NCBI GenBank assembly: GCA_023426375.1
Contig: JAFAAV010000102.1
Span: 1-37,635 of the forward strand
DNA length: 37,635 nucleotides
Direction of reading: 5' to 3'
Source: Actinomycetes bacterium
GTDB lineage: Bacteria; Actinomycetota; Actinomycetes; Actinomycetales; Micrococcaceae
Position 1 is the stretch's first letter. Each line of letters starts with the position of its first letter. A model generated the notes under the pieces. That model saw only the letters and a program-made list of their open reading frames with translations, was not told the DNA's origin and did no database searches. Below, in pieces: positions 7,403-14,488 of the stretch. Both the position numbers and the translations under genes were made by a program.

Positions 7403-8344
7403 ATGGGAATGGGCCACGACCACAGTCATTCCCACGTGCCCGGCACCGCGGACCGGGGGATGCGGCGTCGGCTGGTCATCGCCTTCGGTATCACCGCAAT
7501 CATTGTGATTGCGCAGGCCGTGGGCAGCGTGATCACCGGAAGTCTCGCTTTGCTCACGGACACCGCCCACGCCGCGGCGGACGCCTCCGGCCTGTTGGTT
7601 GCCGTGATCGCCGCGACCATGATGCTGCGCCCACCCAGCGGCAGACGAACCTGGGGCTTCGCGCGCATCGAGGTGATTGCCGCGCTCGGCCAGGCCGTCC
7701 TGCTCCTGGTGGTGGGCACGTACGCCGCCATCGAGGGCATCCGGCGGCTCTTCGAGCCCAGCGACATCCCCTCGGTCGAGCTGCTGATATTTGGTGTCAT
7801 CGGCCTGGTCGCCAATATCGCTGCCATGGCCGTGCTGGCCTCCTCCCGGGATTCGAACTTCAACATGCGCGCGGCATTCCTCGAGGTCCTCAATGACGCC
7901 CTCGGTTCCATGGGCGTGATCATCGCGGCGATCGTCATCCACACCACCGGTTTCCAACGCGCGGACACCATCGCCGGCCTGTTCATCGCCGCGCTGATCC
8001 TGCCCCGCGCGTTCCGTCTACTGCGCGAGACCGTGGGCGTGCTCATGGAGTTCACGCCCAAGGGCGTGGACTTGGACGAGGTGCGCGAGCACATCATGGA
8101 GTTGGAGCACGTGCGCGACGTCCACGACATGCATGCGTCCACGATCGGTACGGGTCTACCGGTGCTGTCCGCGCACGTGGTGGTCGAGGATCGGTGTTTC
8201 GAATCCGGGCACGCCCCAGAGATCCTTGAGACGGTGCTCGACTGCGTTCGGGAGCACTTCCCGGTCTCCTTCGACCACGCCACCATCCAGTTGGAAACCG
8301 CCGCGCTCCGGGACAAGGAATCCCCGGACATGCGCCACGCGTAG
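7403..8344 (+). CDS. CDF-family divalent metal cation efflux transporter
   Basis: 313 aa inner-membrane antiporter that exports Zn2+ or a related ion in exchange for protons. The N-terminus is histidine-rich (GHDHSHSH), followed by six membrane segments (about residues 20-205) and a cytoplasmic CDF domain ending in HATIQLE. The TM2 metal-site motif reads LLTDTAHAAADASG, keeping the expected His and Asp residues. The TM5 counterpart, usually HxxxD, reads AAFLEVLNDALGS, with Glu where His is common in Zn transporters, so metal preference cannot be read with confidence. The start at ATG 7403 is preceded by GGAGGAG (7389-7395); upstream in-frame starts lack a site. No metal-responsive regulator gene is adjacent. 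Confidence 0.9.
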   Translation: MGMGHDHSHSHVPGTADRGMRRRLVIAFGITAIIVIAQAVGSVITGSLALLTDTAHAAADASGLLVAVIAATMMLRPPSGRRTWGFARIEVIAALGQAVLLLVVGTYAAIEGIRRLFEPSDIPSVELLIFGVIGLVANIAAMAVLASSRDSNFNMRAAFLEVLNDALGSMGVIIAAIVIHTTGFQRADTIAGLFIAALILPRAFRLLRETVGVLMEFTPKGVDLDEVREHIMELEHVRDVHDMHASTIGTGLPVLSAHVVVEDRCFESGHAPEILETVLDCVREHFPVSFDHATIQLETAALRDKESPDMRHA

Positions 8345-8397
8345 CGCGTCAAAATCCACAGTCCGCTCCCCGGGTCCGCCCGGGCGAGGGTCGAGTG

Positions 8398-8410
8398 TGC
8401 CAAGGTGGCA
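8398..8410. other. Small inverted repeat upstream of the phosphatidyltransferase gene
   Basis: TGCCA-AGG-TGGCA lies about 30 bp before ATG 8442 in the 97-bp gap after the CDF gene. A CCCGGG-rich self-complementary patch lies just before it (about 8370-8383). Either could be an operator or a weak terminator for the CDF gene. No T tract is seen. Confidence 0.3.
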
Positions 8411-8441
8411 TCAAATGATCCGCGCACACCCGAGGTGATCA

Positions 8442-9125
8442 ATGGGCTCCAGCACCAATTCCCCCAACGCGCCGGACCCCCTGCGCCGTCCCATTCCCCA
8501 GCGCACGACCGGCTGGGCCACGCGCATCGCGTCCGCACTGCAGCGGGCGGGCCTGAAACCTAACCACATTTCCGTGGCCTCGGTCGGCTTCGCGCTCCTG
8601 GGTTGCCTGTGTCTGGTGCTTTCCGCGCATTTCGACGACGCCGCTCGCCTCCTGCTACTCATCGTCGCCGCCGTGACCATCCCGTTGCGGCTCGTGTGCA
8701 ACATGTTCGACGGCATGCTCGCTGTGGAGGGCGGGTTGAAAACACCCACCGGCGAACTTTTCAACGAGGTACCCGACCGGATCTCGGACCTGGCCCTGCT
8801 CGCGGGAGCCGGCTACGCGGCGTCGGCGATGGATGGTGGTGTCACCCTGGGATGGCTCGCGGGAAGTCTCGCCGTGTTGACCGCCTACGTGCGCACGCTG
8901 GGAGTGAGCGCGGGAGCGGGGCAGTTCTTCGGCGGGGTGATGGCCAAGCAGCAGCGCATGTGGACGCTCATGGTCGGGATTCTGGCGACCATGATCGAAC
9001 CGTTACTCGGCTTGCCGCGCGGTTGGATGCTGTTCGTGACGCTGATCCTCATTGCCGTGGCTTCTGCTCTCACCGTGGCCGCGCGGCTGCGCTGGATCGC
9101 CCGCGAACTCACGAAGCGAGGCTGA
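8442..9125 (+). CDS. CDP-alcohol phosphatidyltransferase-like protein (YnbA type)
   Basis: 227 aa membrane protein; CDP-alcohol transferases join CDP-diacylglycerol to an alcohol to make phospholipids. The core motif is divergent: CNMFDGMLAVEGG, then GELFNEVPDRISD, so the canonical DxxDGxxAR...GxxxDxxxD is partly replaced (Asn for the first Asp, no Arg, Asn for one later Asp). I recall this NxxDGMxAVEG...NExxDR pattern from the E. coli YnbA-like subgroup, which also lies beside a CdsA-like gene. The next gene here, 3 bp downstream, is exactly that. GAGGTGATC precedes ATG 8442 as a ribosome site. About six membrane helices are predicted from hydrophobicity. The alcohol acceptor is unknown. Confidence 0.85.
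   Translation: MGSSTNSPNAPDPLRRPIPQRTTGWATRIASALQRAGLKPNHISVASVGFALLGCLCLVLSAHFDDAARLLLLIVAAVTIPLRLVCNMFDGMLAVEGGLKTPTGELFNEVPDRISDLALLAGAGYAASAMDGGVTLGWLAGSLAVLTAYVRTLGVSAGAGQFFGGVMAKQQRMWTLMVGILATMIEPLLGLPRGWMLFVTLILIAVASALTVAARLRWIARELTKRG
8634..8646 (-). repeat. Copy of 13-bp motif inside the phosphatidyltransferase gene
   Basis: GACGACGCCGCTC (reverse complement of the motif), encoding Asp-Asp-Ala-Ala in a loop between helices. The surrounding bases (GGCGAG... on the other strand) also match other copies. Confidence 0.8.
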
Positions 9126-9128
9126 GTC

Positions 9129-10127
9129 ATGACCGAGATCGGGCTGATCGGTCCGCAGTCGATTCGGCTGCTGATCGGCGTGGGGGTGTTCTTGGTGGTG
9201 GCCACGGTGGTGGCCGAGATCATGTTTCGGCGGACCACCAAGGAGGGCCTACGGAACACGCTCATCAACGTGCGACAGCGGATTTTCGCCTGGTGGATCA
9301 TGGTGGGTGTGCTCGCCGTGAGCTTGGCGCTCGGGGAAACCGTGATGCTCGTGCTGTTCATGCTGCTTTCGCTCGTGGCGCTGCGGGAGTTCATGGCGCT
9401 CGTACCGGCCGGCGAGAAGGACGCCCGCGTGCTGATCTGGATCATGGCCGTGCTGACCCCACTGCACTACTGGTTCGTATGGGAGCACTGGTACGGGATG
9501 TTCGCCATCTTCATCCCGGTGTACGCGTTCCTGTTCCTGCCGGTGCTGTTGGCGTTGTCCGGGCGGACGGACCACTTCCTGCACCGTGCGGCTCTCAGTC
9601 AATGGGGGCTCATGGTGTGCGTGTACGCGCTGAGTCACCTGCCCGCAATCCTGCAATTGCCGGTGGCGTTCAACCAGGGCAAGTCCGCGGCGGACGGATC
9701 ACCCGTGGGATCCGGCGGCGTGGAAGGTGGTGCGCTGCTGCTGTTCGTGTGCGTGGTGGTGCAGGGCTCGGATGTGCTGCAGTACCTGTGGGGAAAGACG
9801 CTGGGCCGCCACAAGATCGCGCCGAACGTGAGCCCCAACAAGACGTGGGAAGGCTTCATCGGGGGAGTGCTCTCCGCGACTGCGCTGGGTGCAGCCCTGT
9901 GGTGGTTGACCCCGTTCGCGCCGTGGCAGGCCGCGCTGCTGTCGCTGATCGCGTGCCTCATGGGCTTTGTGGGTGGCCTGGTGATGAGCAGTCTCAAACG
10001 CGACCGCGGTATCAAGGACTTTGGTGCAGTCATCCCCGGTCACGGCGGCATCCTGGACCGCACAGACTCCCTGATTTTCGCCGCCCCGGTCTTCTTCCAC
10101 CTGACGAGGTTCTTCTTCAGCGGCTGA
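9129..10127 (+). CDS. CdsA-like phosphatidate cytidylyltransferase (YnbB type)
   Basis: 332 aa integral membrane enzyme expected to make CDP-diacylglycerol from phosphatidate and CTP. The C-terminal signature is complete: GRHKIAPNVSPNKTWEGFIGG followed by SSLKRDRGIKDFGAVIPGHGG and ILDRTDSL, the metal- and CTP-binding hallmark of CdsA. The N-terminal part has several hydrophobic helices. It starts 3 bp after the phosphatidyltransferase stop (TGAGTCATG), so the pair is surely co-transcribed and probably coupled. The substrate made here is likely handed to the neighbour, as proposed for YnbA/YnbB. The genome should also have a housekeeping cdsA elsewhere, so this looks like a dedicated branch. 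The gene ends 14 bp from the convergent toxin gene. Confidence 0.9.
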   Translation: MTEIGLIGPQSIRLLIGVGVFLVVATVVAEIMFRRTTKEGLRNTLINVRQRIFAWWIMVGVLAVSLALGETVMLVLFMLLSLVALREFMALVPAGEKDARVLIWIMAVLTPLHYWFVWEHWYGMFAIFIPVYAFLFLPVLLALSGRTDHFLHRAALSQWGLMVCVYALSHLPAILQLPVAFNQGKSAADGSPVGSGGVEGGALLLFVCVVVQGSDVLQYLWGKTLGRHKIAPNVSPNKTWEGFIGGVLSATALGAALWWLTPFAPWQAALLSLIACLMGFVGGLVMSSLKRDRGIKDFGAVIPGHGGILDRTDSLIFAAPVFFHLTRFFFSG

Positions 10128-10141
10128 CCGCCAGCGCCTGG

Positions 10142-10411
10142 CTACTGAGAGCGATACACGCGAGATCGGTGATCCACCTCAAGGACCAGAATGACTATCT
10201 CTTCGTCAAGAATTTCGACGAGGGCTCGGTAATCACCAACGCGGTAACGCCAGAGGCCTGACAGAGGGCCAGTCAGCGCCTTCCCTTGAACTCGGGGGTC
10301 TTCTAGTTCACCGACTTGAGTGATTTTCTGGACGATGCGCTTTGCAATGGTCTTGTCGAGCTTCCCCAACTGCTTCTTGGCCGTTGCCGTGATCTTAATC
10401 GTCCAGGCCAA
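10142..10411 (-). CDS. RelE/ParE-family toxin
   Basis: 89 aa, the size of RelE-type ribosome-dependent mRNA interferases. Features are an N-terminal helix pair (AKKQLGKLDKTIAKRIVQKI), the strand GPLSGLWRYRVGDYRALVEI, and the C-terminal VLEVDHRSRVYR, which matches the conserved HRxxVY end of the family. The only possible start is a TTG at 10411, since the same frame has a TGA just upstream. It is preceded by GAAGGA and lies inside the last codons of the antitoxin gene, overlapping it by 17 nt, so translation should be coupled and lower than that of the antitoxin. Target (mRNA cleavage or gyrase) cannot be decided from sequence. Confidence 0.88.
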   Translation of the reverse strand: MAWTIKITATAKKQLGKLDKTIAKRIVQKITQVGELEDPRVQGKALTGPLSGLWRYRVGDYRALVEILDEEIVILVLEVDHRSRVYRSQ

Positions 10412-10622
10412 GGTCCTTCACCACATCCTCCAAGTCGAAGACAGGTTCCTCACCAGAGTGAACACGCTCTACAAGCGCTGCGATTCGATAGGTCTCTTCC
10501 ATACGTGGAAGGGACTCCTCAATGGCTTCACGAAGGTAGTAGGACTTGGGACGCCCTGTTGAGCGAGCGAGACGGTCGAGACGGGCTTCAGTTTCAGGGG
10601 AGAGGCGGATTGTTGTGGGCAT
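10395..10622 (-). CDS. Ribbon-helix-helix antitoxin of the RelE pair
   Basis: 75 aa from ATG 10622. The N-terminal ribbon-helix-helix is plain: PTTIRLSPETEARLDRLARSTGRPKSYYLREAIEESL, followed by an acidic C-terminal tail (EEPVFDLEDVVKDLGLDD) expected to wrap the toxin. It precedes and overlaps the toxin gene, as usual for antitoxins. Antitoxins of this class bind their own promoter as dimers. A 14-bp palindrome with an adjoining half-site lies 19-41 bp upstream of the start. The ribosome site is weak (GGATG). Confidence 0.88.
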   Translation of the reverse strand: MPTTIRLSPETEARLDRLARSTGRPKSYYLREAIEESLPRMEETYRIAALVERVHSGEEPVFDLEDVVKDLGLDD

Positions 10623-10640
10623 AGCTGCACATCCAATAAC

Positions 10641-10663
10641 GAATACAATGAATACATGTATTC
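10641..10663 (-). promoter_or_regulatory. Operator of the toxin-antitoxin module
   Basis: A perfect palindrome GAATACATGTATTC (10650-10663) is joined to a further half-site GAATACAAT (10641-10649). This AT-rich block stands out in high-GC DNA and lies directly upstream of the antitoxin start, as expected for cooperative binding of a ribbon-helix-helix antitoxin. Confidence 0.7.
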
Positions 10664-10821
10664 TACTCGCTCTTGGTGACGGATGAAATAGGCATCGATG
10701 CGAGGCAGTGGGCCGCGACACGTGACGCGAGGACCAGCTTGGACCCGCTTCCGGGCCATCCTGGCCGCGCGTAAAATTGCCAGCACACCACCTATCGGTG
10801 TCTCGCGAGAGGAAACAGATC

Positions 10822-11241
10822 ATGCCCAAGGCAAACAAGGACGGTCGCGCAATTCAGGACGAAATTCCGTCCACTCTGCAGCGCTCGGACAAGAAGGCCC
10901 AGGACACGTTCGCGCAGACCTACGACTCCGCCAAGGACGAGTACGACAGCTCATCGCGCGCCGCACGTACCGCGTGGTCAGCGGTGAAGCACACCCACGA
11001 GAAGGTGGGGGACCACTGGGAACCCAAGGACGAGAGTGGGCCCTCGGACGATCGTGCCGAAAAAGGTGGCCTGAACAAGGAAGAATCCGCGGGCGGCGTC
11101 GACGCCAATGCCAGCAAGGATCACCTGTACGAGATCGCTCAGGAACTGGACGTCGAGGGCCGCTCTGACATGACCAAGGACGAGCTGGTTGATGCCATCT
11201 ACAAGGCCAACCAGAAGAAGACCAGGGAAGCCGGAAGCTAG
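10822..11241 (+). CDS. ChaB-domain protein with C-terminal Rho_N domain
   Basis: 139 aa, highly charged and without signal or membrane segments. Residues about 10-65 match the ChaB fold (PSTLQRSDKKAQDTFAQTYDSAKDEYD... WSAVKHTHEKVG), named after the E. coli cation-transport regulator; in many actinobacteria it appears in small stress-type proteins. Residues about 98-135 match the Rho N-terminal SAP-like domain (KDHLYEIAQELDVEGRSDMTKDELVDAIYKA), a nucleic-acid-binding helical unit. The middle is acidic and disordered. GAGAGGA precedes ATG 10822. A role in DNA binding or stress is inference from the domains. It is convergent with the GNAT gene, with the two stop codons overlapping in CTAG. Confidence 0.85.
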   Translation: MPKANKDGRAIQDEIPSTLQRSDKKAQDTFAQTYDSAKDEYDSSSRAARTAWSAVKHTHEKVGDHWEPKDESGPSDDRAEKGGLNKEESAGGVDANASKDHLYEIAQELDVEGRSDMTKDELVDAIYKANQKKTREAGS

Positions 11242-11250
11242 AGTTTCCGG
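11231..11250. terminator. Short hairpin over two convergent stop codons
   Basis: CCGGAA-N8-TTCCGG (6-bp stem) is centred on the CTAG where the ChaB and GNAT stop codons overlap. It is weak and without a T tract, so termination here is only possible. Confidence 0.4.
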
Positions 11251-11717
11251 CCCAGGAACACGGTGGCCGTGGTGTTCTCCTGGAAGGGCTCCACGGGTTC
11301 GTAGCCGCGCTTGCGGAACATGGCGATGCCCTCGACCATCTCTTCGTTGAGGGAGACCACGGCGGTGTGGGCACCCAGCGCACGAACCTTGTTCTCCAAC
11401 GAGCGAACGAGTGTGCGGGCATGACCCTTGCCGCGGTGATCGGGGGTGACCCAGATCCGCCGAAGTTCCACGGTGGAGTCATCGAGTTTGCGGACTGCGC
11501 CACACGCAATGACCTCGCCGGAGATCAGTTCCGTCATGAGGAAGAAGTCGCCGTTGGGCGGTGTGACCTGCTCCGGTGACGTGTTTTCCGTGAGATCGGG
11601 GTCGAAGCCTCCGTCGATGCGGTGATCGAGTTCGCTGAAGTACGCGGTCAGCACTTTCTGCGTGTGATCGCTGGCGGCTTGGCCTTCCAGGATGCGTACG
11701 GGCGCGGTGGCGTTCAT
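11238..11717 (-). CDS. GNAT-family N-acetyltransferase
   Basis: 159 aa from ATG 11717. The acetyl-CoA binding motif A is clear, in VELRRIWVTPDHRGKGHARTLVRSLENKV, where RGKGHA holds the pyrophosphate loop. Motif B follows in VVSLNEEMVEGIAMFRKRGYEPVEPF, ending in the usual Y-P strand. The acceptor is unknown. An in-frame start 11 codons earlier exists, but that extension (HRCHHGG) looks unlike coding sequence. No strong ribosome site is seen. The 3' end overlaps the ChaB gene by 4 nt in convergent orientation. It is divergent from the PfkB gene, with 62 bp between starts. Confidence 0.85.
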   Translation of the reverse strand: MNATAPVRILEGQAASDHTQKVLTAYFSELDHRIDGGFDPDLTENTSPEQVTPPNGDFFLMTELISGEVIACGAVRKLDDSTVELRRIWVTPDHRGKGHARTLVRSLENKVRALGAHTAVVSLNEEMVEGIAMFRKRGYEPVEPFQENTTATVFLGRKL

Positions 11718-11767
11718 TCCACCATGGTGACACCGATGCCTACTGTTCACCAGGGCCTAACTCGTAG

Positions 11768-11782
11768 TAGTTTTCGGCCATG
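11768..11782 (+). promoter_or_regulatory. Leaderless promoter -10 and start of the PfkB gene
   Basis: TAGTTT (11768-11773), six bases, then ATG 11780, with no ribosome site. Same TAnnnT-N6-start layout as four other genes in the window. Confidence 0.5.
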
Positions 11783-12742
11783 ACTCAGACGTCCACCGGG
11801 AACAAGCCCCGCGTATCGATTTTGGTTCCCACCCCGCTGTTGGTGGTGGAGATGACCGAGCCCGCTGCTTATCGCAATCGAAGTGACCATGAGTCGGACG
11901 TTCATTTGCATCCCGGCGGCCAGGGTCTGTGGGTTGCTCGCATGGCGGGATCTCTCGGGGCAGAGATTTCCATTAACGGACCCTTCGGCGGAGAGTTGGG
12001 ATCGCTGATCCGCACCATGCTGGACGGCATGGGGATGCAGGTCAACGCCGTGCGCTACGGCTACGGCAATGGTGGGTACGTCTACGACCTGCGTGGTGAG
12101 GACCGGGAGACCCAAGCCCACATGCCGCCGCCTGAGCTTTCTCGCCACGAGTTGGATGACCTGTACGGCACGGCTTTCGTGGATGCCTTGGCCTCCGATG
12201 TCCTGGTAGTAACCGGTGCGGAGCCCGCAGATGTGGTTCCCTCGTCTTTCTTCGGTCGCCTCATTCGCGATACTCGCGATGCCGGTACTCCGGTGGTTGC
12301 GGACCTGAGTGGTAAGCCCGCGCTGGCCAGTGTCGATGCCGGTGTGGATGTCCTCAAGATCAGCCACGAGGAGATCATGGACCTCGAGATCGTGGAGGAC
12401 GAAACCGCCGAGTCTCTGACCGAGGCCGGCAAGATGTTGCTGGAACGCGGGGCGGGCGCCGTCGTCATCTCGCGTGCGAAAGACCCGGCGTTGTTGGTCG
12501 AAAAGGATTCGGTGCGCGAGGTGTCCGCGCCATCGATCACTCCGCTGGACCACCGAGGCGCGGGAGACTCGATGACTGCCGGAATCTCCGTGGGTCTCGC
12601 GCGAGGACTCGACCTGGTCGAGGCCGTGGCATTGGGTGCTTCGGCCGGTGCGCTCAACGTGGCGCGGCGGGGTTTAGGCACGGGTAACCGCACGACCATC
12701 GAGAAGTTCGCCCGTCAGATTACCGTCCGGAAACTGACCTAA
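11780..12742 (+). CDS. PfkB-family carbohydrate kinase (1-phosphofructokinase-like)
   Basis: 320 aa cytoplasmic ATP-dependent sugar kinase. The PfkB second signature is present as DHRGAGDSMTAG (residues 257-268), with D263 the expected catalytic base. The N-terminal substrate motif appears as HLHPGGQGLWVARMAGSLGA. The general shape (VVADLSGKPAL... DVLKISHEEI... GAGAVVISRAKDPALLV) resembles 1-phosphofructokinase/tagatose-6-phosphate kinase. The N-terminal sugar-contacting residues differ from FruK, and no PTS genes are nearby, so the substrate is unassigned. The gene seems to be leaderless. SurE follows on the same strand after 48 bp, perhaps co-transcribed. Confidence 0.85.
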   Translation: MTQTSTGNKPRVSILVPTPLLVVEMTEPAAYRNRSDHESDVHLHPGGQGLWVARMAGSLGAEISINGPFGGELGSLIRTMLDGMGMQVNAVRYGYGNGGYVYDLRGEDRETQAHMPPPELSRHELDDLYGTAFVDALASDVLVVTGAEPADVVPSSFFGRLIRDTRDAGTPVVADLSGKPALASVDAGVDVLKISHEEIMDLEIVEDETAESLTEAGKMLLERGAGAVVISRAKDPALLVEKDSVREVSAPSITPLDHRGAGDSMTAGISVGLARGLDLVEAVALGASAGALNVARRGLGTGNRTTIEKFARQITVRKLT

Positions 12743-12790
12743 ACACGCTCGGCTCTGGTGAGTGGGCGGGCGGCGTGGAAGCATGGGGTC

Positions 12791-13639
12791 ATGCGCATCC
12801 TGGTGACCAACGATGACGGCATTGCGTCCGCGGGGCTCGCGGTGCTCGCCCAAGCGGCGCTGGACCGTGGCCACGAGGTCAAGGTCGCCGCGCCCGCCGA
12901 GGAGTATTCGGGTGCCAGTGCCTCCCTGTCCGGTGAGGAGATCGACGGCAAGATCGCGCTCGTGGATGCCGACCCGCCCAACATGCCGGAGGGCGTGGAA
13001 TGTGTGGGTGTGAAGGCGGCCCCGGCGCTGATCGCTTTCCTGGCGTCTTATGGGGCATTCGGCGCGGTGCCGGACATGGTGCTTTCGGGCGTGAACCTGG
13101 GTGCGAACACGGGTAAGGCCACGCTGCATTCGGGCACGGTGGGAGCTGCATTGACGGCGGCCTCGCACGGGATTCCGGGGATTGCAGTCTCGATCACCTC
13201 AGGCCAGCCGCAGCATTGGGAGACGGCGCTGCTGGTCACCAAGTTCGCTCTGGAACGTTGGGAGGCCCGCGAATTCGACGGCAGGATCCTGAATATCAAC
13301 GTTCCCGACGTCGCCCCCGAACGTCTCCGGGGTCTCAAGCCTGCCGATCTGGCCTCCTTCGGTGCGGTGCAGGCGCAGATCGACCGCGGGGATGACACTC
13401 ATATCGCGGTGACTTACAGCGCCGAGACCGGGCGGGAAGAACCCGACAGTGATCATTATCTGCTGACTCACGGTTGGGCCACGGCCACTCTGCTTAGGGC
13501 CCCCGTGAACGACACGAACGGGCAACTGCGGACCATTGATTTGGAAGAGCTGGGTATTACGTCCAGTTCAGCGCCGGATATCGCGGAATCGCAGGGAAAA
13601 ATCGATGTCGATGCCGCCACGGTGATGCGGAAAACCTAA
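12791..13639 (+). CDS. surE: 5'/3'-nucleotidase SurE
   Basis: 282 aa metal-dependent phosphatase acting on nucleoside 5'- and 3'-monophosphates, linked with survival in stationary phase. The start at ATG 12791 gives the typical SurE N-terminus MRILVTNDDGIASAGL; an in-frame start 11 codons upstream adds residues not seen in the family. The metal-site set is complete: D8 and D9 of NDDG, S40 in EYSGAS and N102 in SGVNLGANTG. The later HSGTVGAALTAASHGIPGIAVS stretch is also typical. The last 30 residues (SSSAPDIAESQGKIDV) form a polar tail. The following 2.2 kb is a lower-GC region with unrelated genes. Confidence 0.93.
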   Translation: MRILVTNDDGIASAGLAVLAQAALDRGHEVKVAAPAEEYSGASASLSGEEIDGKIALVDADPPNMPEGVECVGVKAAPALIAFLASYGAFGAVPDMVLSGVNLGANTGKATLHSGTVGAALTAASHGIPGIAVSITSGQPQHWETALLVTKFALERWEAREFDGRILNINVPDVAPERLRGLKPADLASFGAVQAQIDRGDDTHIAVTYSAETGREEPDSDHYLLTHGWATATLLRAPVNDTNGQLRTIDLEELGITSSSAPDIAESQGKIDVDAATVMRKT

Positions 13640-13656
13640 CGTTGTTTGTCCAGAAC

Positions 13657-13737
13657 TGGCCATATGGCCATTGAATGGGCCCGGCAGGGATGAAACGGTT
13701 GAATGCCTAGAACGTGACGAGTCACGAGAAGGTGTTT
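13657..13737 (+). promoter_or_regulatory. Upstream region A of the membrane protein cluster (duplicated)
   Basis: It contains a perfect palindrome TGGCCATATGGCCA (13657-13670) and a 37-bp block (13701-13737) identical to 14449-14485. That block includes an inverted repeat CGTGAC-GA-GTCACG (13713-13726) and a ribosome site GAGAAGG. The layout suggests two operators and translation start at ATG 13741. A GTG inside the inverted repeat (13714) is an alternative start but leaves no ribosome site. Confidence 0.65.
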
Positions 13738-13740
13738 CAA

Positions 13741-14280
13741 ATGTCGACCGCAGTGCCAGAGCAGCGAAATGTCCCGGAGCTCAGTGACAAGCAGGTTATT
13801 GAGCTGGACCGTTGGTACCCACATACGGTGGGGCGGGCAGTCGTGTATGCGAGCTGGGTGTACTTTGTCGCGGTAGGCGCAATCACGGCAATTGAAATGC
13901 AATTTTCGCTGCTTCGAGACGGTCTGAACTATTGGGGCATCGTTCCTGCGGCCTTGGCCGGCGCTACAGGCCTGTACTTTTCACGGGGTAATCGTGGTGA
14001 CAAGGTCCGCGATCGCCTAAGCAAGCAAGCGGTGAAGGGGGAGGGTCAGGCGAGAAACGTAGGGTCAAAACCAACGGAACCTTTTACGCCCACATGGGCG
14101 TTGATCTGTTATGCAGCCTCGATCGGTTTTGCCCTGTTCGGCTTTCTCAGTCTCATGAGCCACTTGGGCATCTTCGGCCCGCTGAACTGGTTTATCTTCG
14201 CCATGTGCTTCATACCTGTGGCACTACTGATGTGGTTCTTATACCTGGGTAGAAGCACTAATAAAGAGGGCCGGCAGTGA
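13741..14280 (+). CDS. Four-helix membrane protein of unknown function (family copy A)
   Basis: 179 aa, not recognised. The N-terminus MSTAVPEQRNVPELSDKQV is hydrophilic and leads to the motif VIELDRWYPHTVGRA, then two membrane helices (about 32-82), a charged loop (SRGNRGDKVRDRLSKQ, then a variable polar stretch) and two more helices (about 118-172) with a short basic tail. Copy B downstream has the same plan and a nearly identical N-terminus; C and D share parts of it. Base composition is lower in GC than the neighbours, and codons such as AAT, TAT and GTA are used more freely, which suggests transfer. GAGAAGG precedes ATG 13741. No enzyme motif is visible. A small membrane sensor, immunity or effector role is possible but unsupported. 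Confidence 0.8.
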   Translation: MSTAVPEQRNVPELSDKQVIELDRWYPHTVGRAVVYASWVYFVAVGAITAIEMQFSLLRDGLNYWGIVPAALAGATGLYFSRGNRGDKVRDRLSKQAVKGEGQARNVGSKPTEPFTPTWALICYAASIGFALFGFLSLMSHLGIFGPLNWFIFAMCFIPVALLMWFLYLGRSTNKEGRQ

Positions 14281-14448
14281 ACGGTTTGTCCTACGAGCGT
14301 GGCTCGGTCAATGGTCGAGTGGAACGGGCTGGGTCGGTTGGGCCGACACGCTTTCGGTTGTTACCGCTGTGGGCCTGGTGGCCTACCTTGTAGGAAAGAA
14401 AACTGGCCATTTGGCTAGTTGAAGTGGTTGGCCAGCCATGCAACGGTG
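14281..14448 (+). other. Intergenic stretch with a possible decayed membrane segment
   Basis: Between copies A and B. One frame ending at TGA 14420-14422 reads a hydrophobic helix followed by basic residues (ADTLSVVTAVGLVAYLVGKK) but has no start codon. A GTG at 14276 overlapping the A stop opens another 38-codon frame without membrane character. It may be a remnant of a further family copy. The region ends in upstream block B. Confidence 0.35.
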
Positions 14449-14485
14449 GAATGCCTAGAACGTGACGAGTCACGAGAAGGTGTTT
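14403..14485 (+). promoter_or_regulatory. Upstream region B of the membrane protein cluster (duplicated)
   Basis: Second copy of the region at 13657. The palindrome is imperfect here (AACTGGCC at 14401-14408, GGCTAGTT at 14413-14420) and the 37-bp block is exact (14449-14485), with CGTGAC-GA-GTCACG at 14461-14474. Distance from palindrome to ATG is nearly the same (86 against 84 bp). Independent regulation of copy B by the same factors is inferred. Confidence 0.65.
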
Positions 14486-14488
14486 GAG

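Noticed and set aside
8603..10261. A 552-codon ORF overlapping the phosphatidyltransferase and CdsA-like genes in another frame
   Set aside because: Arg/Gly-rich translation without motifs, against two motif-bearing genes in the true frames.
13714..13740. GTG start of membrane protein A within the inverted repeat (and the same at 14462 for B)
   Set aside because: The ribosome site GAGAAGG lies downstream of this GTG and fits the later ATG, so the identical DNA is better read as regulatory sequence.
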